The position numbers were made by a program, and so were the translations under genes. 5,881 bases of DNA, from positions 1 through 5,881 of the forward strand of contig RKSA01000056.1 in the NCBI GenBank assembly GCA_007571115.1. Direction: 5' to 3'. The notes under the pieces are model-generated. The model was not told the DNA's origin, did not search any database, and saw nothing but the letters and a program-made list of their open reading frames with translations. This stretch comes from Gammaproteobacteria bacterium (GTDB lineage Bacteria > Pseudomonadota > Gammaproteobacteria > Pseudomonadales > Pseudohongiellaceae). Position 1 is the first letter of the stretch. The number at the start of each line of letters is the position of its first letter. This document shows, in pieces, positions 1 through 5,881 of this stretch.

Positions 1-1
1 C

Positions 2-1060
2 GACCTCAGCGAGCGCCTTTCGCTGTGGGGCTTCCTCAGCGTCGGCCGCGGCGACCTGCACAACTCGCGAAGCGCCTCGCACTCGCTGGTGGGCACCGCT
101 TCCTCCAGTGCAGGCCTCGCCTCCGCATTGCCAGGCAGCGATCCGGCCGCCCCAGAGCTGCTCCGCGAACACGGCGGCCTGTCGCTGCACATGGCCTCCC
201 TCGGCCTGCGCCACGAGTCGGGCTCGCTCGGCGCTGTACGTCTGTCGCTGCTCGGCGACTTCGGCACTGCAACCCTCGCAGTCGGCTCTGGCGAAGGCGC
301 TCTTTCCGGCCTCGATGCAAGCACCAGCCGCGCCCGTCTCGGAATCGAGGGCAGCCTCGCGGCAGGCAACTTCAACGGCACGCTGCTGCTCAGCGGCCGT
401 GCCGACGGCGGCGACGGCATTAGCGGCAGCGGAATCGAGCTCGCCACCGGACTGCGCTATGCCACAGGCCGCTTCGAGGGCGGAATCTCGGGACGCTGGC
501 TCGTCGTCCACAGCGCCACCGGCTACAGCGAGCGCTCGCTTGCCGCGAACCTCGACTGGCGCGCCAGGCAGGATGGCTCGGGCTTGGCACTCTCGTTCGC
601 TCCGAGCTGGGGCAGCCCTGGCGCCCTTGGCATGGGAGCGATCACCAGCATGAGCGCCATGGGCGGCACCGCTGCCATTGGCGCAATCGACGGAATGGAC
701 GGTAGCGCCGCCAATGCACTCTGGGATGATGAGCGAATGCGCTCGCTCACCGCAGCATTTGGTGGCGCAGCAACCGCCAACGTGCTGAGCTTCGAGACTC
801 GAATCGGCTATGGCCTCATCGGCAGAGCCGGCCAGCGCCTCGAGCCCTCGGCAGTGTGGCGGGATTCCGGCGCCTCCCGTGAGGTGGGCCTGGGTCTCGA
901 ATACGACGGCGCCTGGACGCTGCGAATGGAAATGACCCACCGCGCCAGCGCCCTCGATCACGGTCACTGGGGAATCCAGTTCGGCATCGTCAAGCCCCTC
1001 GGAGGTAACGGTTCTGGCTGGCGAATCGCCACAGATCAAACCCCTTCAAGGGGGGAGTGA
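2..1060 (+). CDS. Autotransporter-type outer-membrane beta-barrel protein, C-terminal part (5' partial)
   Basis: The frame is open from the left edge (first full codon at 2) to TGA at 1058-1060, giving 352 residues; the GTG at 89 is only an internal codon. What is visible is the C-terminal translocator barrel seen on large gammaproteobacterial surface proteins, where it follows protease or Ig-repeat passengers. Alternating polar/hydrophobic strands are separated by Gly/Asp/Ser turns. Recognisable landmarks, in order, are RLSLWGFLSVGRGDL near the left edge, GRADGGDG followed by a Gly-rich strand (about 370-440), LSFAPSWG (about 589-612), ALWDDE (about 716-733), and a late strand with IGYGL. 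The barrel would sit in the outer membrane and support export or anchoring of an N-terminal passenger that is not in the window. The reading frame is intact. The last likely barrel strand ends near HWGIQF (980-982), but 25 further residues follow before the stop, which is unusual for proteins normally ending in an aromatic residue. The passenger type cannot be told. Confidence 0.82.
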   Translation, partial: DLSERLSLWGFLSVGRGDLHNSRSASHSLVGTASSSAGLASALPGSDPAAPELLREHGGLSLHMASLGLRHESGSLGAVRLSLLGDFGTATLAVGSGEGALSGLDASTSRARLGIEGSLAAGNFNGTLLLSGRADGGDGISGSGIELATGLRYATGRFEGGISGRWLVVHSATGYSERSLAANLDWRARQDGSGLALSFAPSWGSPGALGMGAITSMSAMGGTAAIGAIDGMDGSAANALWDDERMRSLTAAFGGAATANVLSFETRIGYGLIGRAGQRLEPSAVWRDSGASREVGLGLEYDGAWTLRMEMTHRASALDHGHWGIQFGIVKPLGGNGSGWRIATDQTPSRGE

Positions 1061-1740
1061 TATTGCGGCTTTTTTCGAGGCTGCCCGTTGCAGCGGAGCA
1101 GGTCGGCCGGGGTGTCGATATCGAGCAGCACGGCTCGATCGGCAACGGCAACGTCGATTCGCGAATCGGCGTGCTCGCGAATGACCTGCCTGCCGCCGGC
1201 CTCGTCACGCAATCCTGCGAGCTGCGGGAAAAACCTGCGGCCAAAGCCGACCGGATTGCCGCGGCGGCCTTCGTGGCACGGAACGACGATGCTCTCCGCA
1301 GTGAGGCGCTCGGCTAACATTCGGTACGTCCGTGGCTCGATGAATGGCATGTCGGCGAGGCAGACCAGGCATCCGTCCCAGGGAGGCAGCCGCGCGATTC
1401 CCCAGGCGAGCGAGGCACCCATGCCTTGCTGGGCGTTCTCGAACGGGTAGATCGGCACCTCGCTGCGAGGCGAGTCGTCATCTGCACGGCCTGTTCCCCG
1501 GCTTTCTCTCGCAGAGCGGAGCTTGAGCCGAGGGTGGTTCCGCACAAGACGCCATTCGCGAACCGATTCGGCCCGGGCAACGATGACGATCTCGTCGAGG
1601 GCTGCGCCGATTCGTTCGAGCGTATGCTCGATCATTTGCCGGCCGTCGGCGAGGGGCTCGGCGAGCTTGCTGCCGCCAAAACGCCGGGCAAAGCCCGCTG
1701 CGAGAACCAAGGCACCGCAGCGAAACGAAGACTGTCCCAT
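1036..1740 (-). CDS. MobA/MocA-like nucleotidyltransferase (NTP_transf_3 fold)
   Basis: A 234-residue protein of the MobA-like NTP transferase family, closest in pattern to MocA, which transfers CMP from CTP to molybdopterin in the cytoplasm. Seen: the N-terminal nucleotide-binding signature LAAGFARRFGGSK (residues 13-25), GMGASLAWGI after the Rossmann core, LADMP with the metal-binding Asp (D130), GRRGNPVGF, and the C-terminal DIDTPADL. I chose ATG 1740 because AAGGGG lies 5 nt upstream; the in-frame ATG at 1770 (244 residues) has no visible ribosome-binding site. The protein is longer than the usual 190-200 residues because of a charged insert before GMGASL and a tail of about 19 residues after the last family motif. 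It lies 69 nt after nrdB in the same direction, so co-transcription is plausible. No other molybdenum cofactor or molybdoenzyme gene is in view. The family is secure; the substrate (molybdopterin or another phosphorylated acceptor) is not, so no symbol is given. Confidence 0.87.
   Translation of the reverse strand: MGQSSFRCGALVLAAGFARRFGGSKLAEPLADGRQMIEHTLERIGAALDEIVIVARAESVREWRLVRNHPRLKLRSARESRGTGRADDDSPRSEVPIYPFENAQQGMGASLAWGIARLPPWDGCLVCLADMPFIEPRTYRMLAERLTAESIVVPCHEGRRGNPVGFGRRFFPQLAGLRDEAGGRQVIREHADSRIDVAVADRAVLLDIDTPADLLRCNGQPRKKPQYHSPLEGV
1041..1053. repeat. Short GC palindrome at the convergent gene ends; possible weak bidirectional terminator
   Basis: The plus strand reads CCCCTTCAAGGGG, with arms CCCCTT and AAGGGG around a single C; in RNA this is a 4-bp GC stem with a five-base loop. 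It lies inside the 25-bp overlap of the two convergent genes. In the minus direction it is followed at once by TTTGATC, a weak T-tract. In the plus direction a run of six T (1070-1075) lies about 15 nt downstream, too far for a classical terminator. The stem is short, so a terminator role is only a possibility. Confidence 0.3.
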
Positions 1741-1745
1741 GCCGA

Positions 1746-1751
1746 CCCCTT
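1746..1751 (-). promoter_or_regulatory. Ribosome-binding site of the nucleotidyltransferase gene
   Basis: On the minus strand AAGGGG lies 5 nt before the ATG at 1740. Nothing similar precedes the upstream in-frame ATG at 1770, where the 20 nt ahead read GCTGATCGACTGGCCGGCCG. This decides the start and makes the protein 234 rather than 244 residues. Confidence 0.6.
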
Positions 1752-1809
1752 CGCTGGCGCTGCGCGACATCGGCCGGCCAGTCGATCAGCCGTTCGTCAC
1801 GCCGGAGAG

Positions 1810-3081
1810 TCAGTCCCAGCTCAGGGCGCCACCGGTCTGGTACTCGATGACGCGGGTTTCGAAGAAATTCTTCTCCTTGCGCAGATCCATGATTTCCGAC
1901 ATCCAGGGAAACGGATTTTCAGCACCGGGGAAGCGCTCTTTGAGATCGATCTGCGCGAGCCGCCGGTTGGCGATGAATTGCAGGTACTCCTCCATCATCG
2001 CCGCATTCATGCCGAGAATGCCGCGAGGCATCGTGTCCCGCGCGTACTCGATTTCGAGCTGGGTCGCCTGGAGGATCATCTGCGTGGCCTGCTCGCGCAT
2101 TGCGGGGGTCCACAACTGGGGATTTTCGCTCCTGATCTGGTTGATCATGTCGACGCCGAAATTGAGATGCATCGACTCGTCGCGCAGGATGTACTGGAAC
2201 TGCTCCGAGGTGCCAGTCATCTTGTTGCGCCGGCCCATCGAGAGGATCTGCGTAAAGCCGCAATAGAAGAAAATTCCTTCCATGCAGCAGTAGAAGGCGA
2301 TCAGGTTCTTCAGCAGCTCCTGGTCGCTTTCGACCGTTCCGGTGCGGAAATGCGGGTCCGCCAGCGCCTGGGTGTACATGAGGCCCCAGGAGGCCTTTTT
2401 CGCCACCGACGGCACTTCGCGGTACATGTTGAAAATCTCGCCTTCGTCCATTCCCAGCGATTCGATGCAATACTGGTAGGCGTGGGTGTGGATCGCCTCC
2501 TCGAAGGCCTGGCGCAGGATGTACTGGCGGCATTCGGGATTGGTGATGAGCCGATAGATCGCCAGCACCAGGTTGTTCGCCACCAGCGAGTCGGCCGTCG
2601 AGAAGAAGCCGAGATTGCGCTTGACGATCAGGCGCTCGTCCGCAGTCAGCCCGTCGGGCTGTTTCCACAGCGCGATATCGGCATTCATGTTGATTTCCTG
2701 GGGCATCCAGTGATTGGCGCAGCCGTCGAGGTATTTCTGCCAGGCCCAGTCGTACTTGAAAGGCACGAGCTGGTTGAGGTCGGCGCGGCAATTGATCATG
2801 CGCTTGTCGTCGACGGCGACCCGGGAAGCGGTCCCTTCGAGCTCTTGCAGACCGGCGCTCACATCGAGCTCTTCGAGTTCCCTGATCGCCTGCTGCAGGG
2901 CGCCGCTGTTGCGTTCGCCCGTTGTTGCTTCGGCTTCCGCAGCGGGGGCATTCCCTGCAACGGCTTTTTGCAAAACGCCGGCTGCCGGCGGTGCCTCGCG
3001 GGGCTGCGGCGGCGCTGGCATCGGCGGAATCGGCGCCGGCTTTTCGTCAAGATGGAATTCATCCCAGGACAATGTCGTCAT
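1810..3081 (-). CDS. nrdB: Class I ribonucleoside-diphosphate reductase, beta subunit (R2)
   Basis: R2 houses the diiron-tyrosyl radical cofactor that starts catalysis in NrdA. The gene is complete at 423 residues, against 376 in E. coli; the extra length is an N-terminal Pro/Ala-rich, probably disordered region (residues about 11-88). The ferritin-like core has all expected metal ligands: D164 (in STADSL), E195 and H198 (EEAIHTH), E268 (MEGIFF), E302 and H305 (RDESMH). The radical tyrosine is Y202, four residues after H198 as in E. coli. W125 and Y414 fit the radical-transfer path (E. coli W48 and Y356). The core resembles Chlamydia R2 but has Asp and Tyr where Chlamydia has Glu and Phe, so a conventional tyrosyl-radical enzyme is inferred, as in Pseudomonas aeruginosa. 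The conserved C-terminus ends TGGALSWD, the tail that docks on NrdA. ATG 3081 has a strong GAGGAG 6 nt upstream. It follows nrdA by 72 nt. Confidence 0.98.
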   Translation of the reverse strand: MTTLSWDEFHLDEKPAPIPPMPAPPQPREAPPAAGVLQKAVAGNAPAAEAEATTGERNSGALQQAIRELEELDVSAGLQELEGTASRVAVDDKRMINCRADLNQLVPFKYDWAWQKYLDGCANHWMPQEINMNADIALWKQPDGLTADERLIVKRNLGFFSTADSLVANNLVLAIYRLITNPECRQYILRQAFEEAIHTHAYQYCIESLGMDEGEIFNMYREVPSVAKKASWGLMYTQALADPHFRTGTVESDQELLKNLIAFYCCMEGIFFYCGFTQILSMGRRNKMTGTSEQFQYILRDESMHLNFGVDMINQIRSENPQLWTPAMREQATQMILQATQLEIEYARDTMPRGILGMNAAMMEEYLQFIANRRLAQIDLKERFPGAENPFPWMSEIMDLRKEKNFFETRVIEYQTGGALSWD

Positions 3082-3087
3082 CTTTCA

Positions 3088-3093
3088 CTCCTC
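3088..3093 (-). promoter_or_regulatory. Ribosome-binding site of nrdB
   Basis: GAGGAG on the minus strand, 6 nt before ATG 3081, is a strong Shine-Dalgarno sequence. It supports independent translation initiation of nrdB inside the nrdAB transcript and fixes the start of the extended N-terminus. Confidence 0.8.
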
Positions 3094-3129
3094 GTTTTCG
3101 CTGTCTTGCACGGCTTTGCTTGGCTTTTG

Positions 3130-3145
3130 CACTGCGATCACTGCG
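3130..3145. repeat. Short direct repeat in the nrdA-nrdB spacer
   Basis: The plus strand carries CACTGCG at 3130-3136 and again at 3139-3145, a 9-bp period (CACTGCGAT then CACTGCGTT). On the mRNA-sense strand it is followed by two similar GCAAAAGCC/GCAAAGCC segments. No inverted repeat or terminator is seen in the 72-nt spacer, which agrees with transcription reading through from nrdA into nrdB. The repeat may be chance. Confidence 0.35.
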
Positions 3146-3153
3146 TTGCGCGC

Positions 3154-5881
<2,728 letters not shown>

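Noticed and set aside
25..780. Arg- and Ala-rich frames on both strands within the barrel gene
   Set aside because: They are shadows of the Gly/Ala/Ser-rich coding frame, with biased composition, no domain and no convincing ribosome-binding site.
89..1060. GTG at 89 as the start of the barrel gene
   Set aside because: The same frame is open to the left edge and the residues before 89 (RLSLWGFLSVGRGDL) are typical barrel sequence, so the gene starts outside the window.
1036..1770. ATG at 1770 as the start of the nucleotidyltransferase
   Set aside because: No ribosome-binding site precedes it and the ten extra residues (MSRSASEGVG) lie before the family's usual N-terminus. The ATG at 1740 has AAGGGG at good spacing.
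1741..1809. A terminator or promoter between nrdB and the nucleotidyltransferase
   Set aside because: Reading both strands shows no GC stem followed by a T-run and no clear -35/-10 pair. Only the ribosome-binding site is supported.
3082..3153. An intein, mobile element or small gene between nrdA and nrdB
   Set aside because: The spacer is only 72 nt, with a short direct repeat and the nrdB ribosome-binding site. NrdA and NrdB, which often host inteins and introns, are continuous here.

Overview
The window holds a class I ribonucleotide reductase locus on the minus strand. It meets, tail to tail, the 3' end of a plus-strand gene for an autotransporter-type outer-membrane beta-barrel. The DNA is GC-rich and has outer-membrane protein genes. 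Both reductase subunits resemble, from memory, the Pseudomonas aeruginosa type: NrdA with tandem ATP-cones, and NrdB with a long N-terminal extension and Chlamydia-like core motifs. This points to a high-GC gammaproteobacterium. The genus cannot be told from these genes.

Layout: 2-1060 (+) is the C-terminal 352 residues of a large secreted or surface protein whose passenger region lies left of the window. 1036-1740 (-) is a MobA/MocA-like nucleotidyltransferase whose 3' end overlaps the barrel gene by 25 bp around a small GC palindrome. 1810-3081 (-) is a complete nrdB. 3154-5881 (-) is nrdA, lacking its start and the beginning of its first ATP-cone, which lie beyond the right edge. The spacers are short (69 and 72 nt). 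No stretch over 300 bases lacks a gene, and no tRNA, rRNA, CRISPR or insertion sequence is visible.

NrdA (R1, catalytic and allosteric) and NrdB (R2, diiron-tyrosyl radical) together reduce ribonucleoside diphosphates to deoxyribonucleotides. They lie in the order nrdA-nrdB and are almost certainly co-transcribed. All catalytic and radical-transfer residues that can be checked are present, so the enzyme looks functional. The nucleotidyltransferase follows nrdB in the same direction and may share its transcript, but no known pathway links it to dNTP synthesis. The nrdA promoter, where NrdR boxes would be expected, is outside the window.

This is mostly an ordinary housekeeping region and I see no convincing new system. 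The points most worth checking are the overlapping 3' ends with non-family tails on both proteins, the repeated LSWD peptide at both ends of NrdB, the apparently degenerate second ATP-cone of NrdA, and the nucleotidyltransferase placed behind nrdAB.
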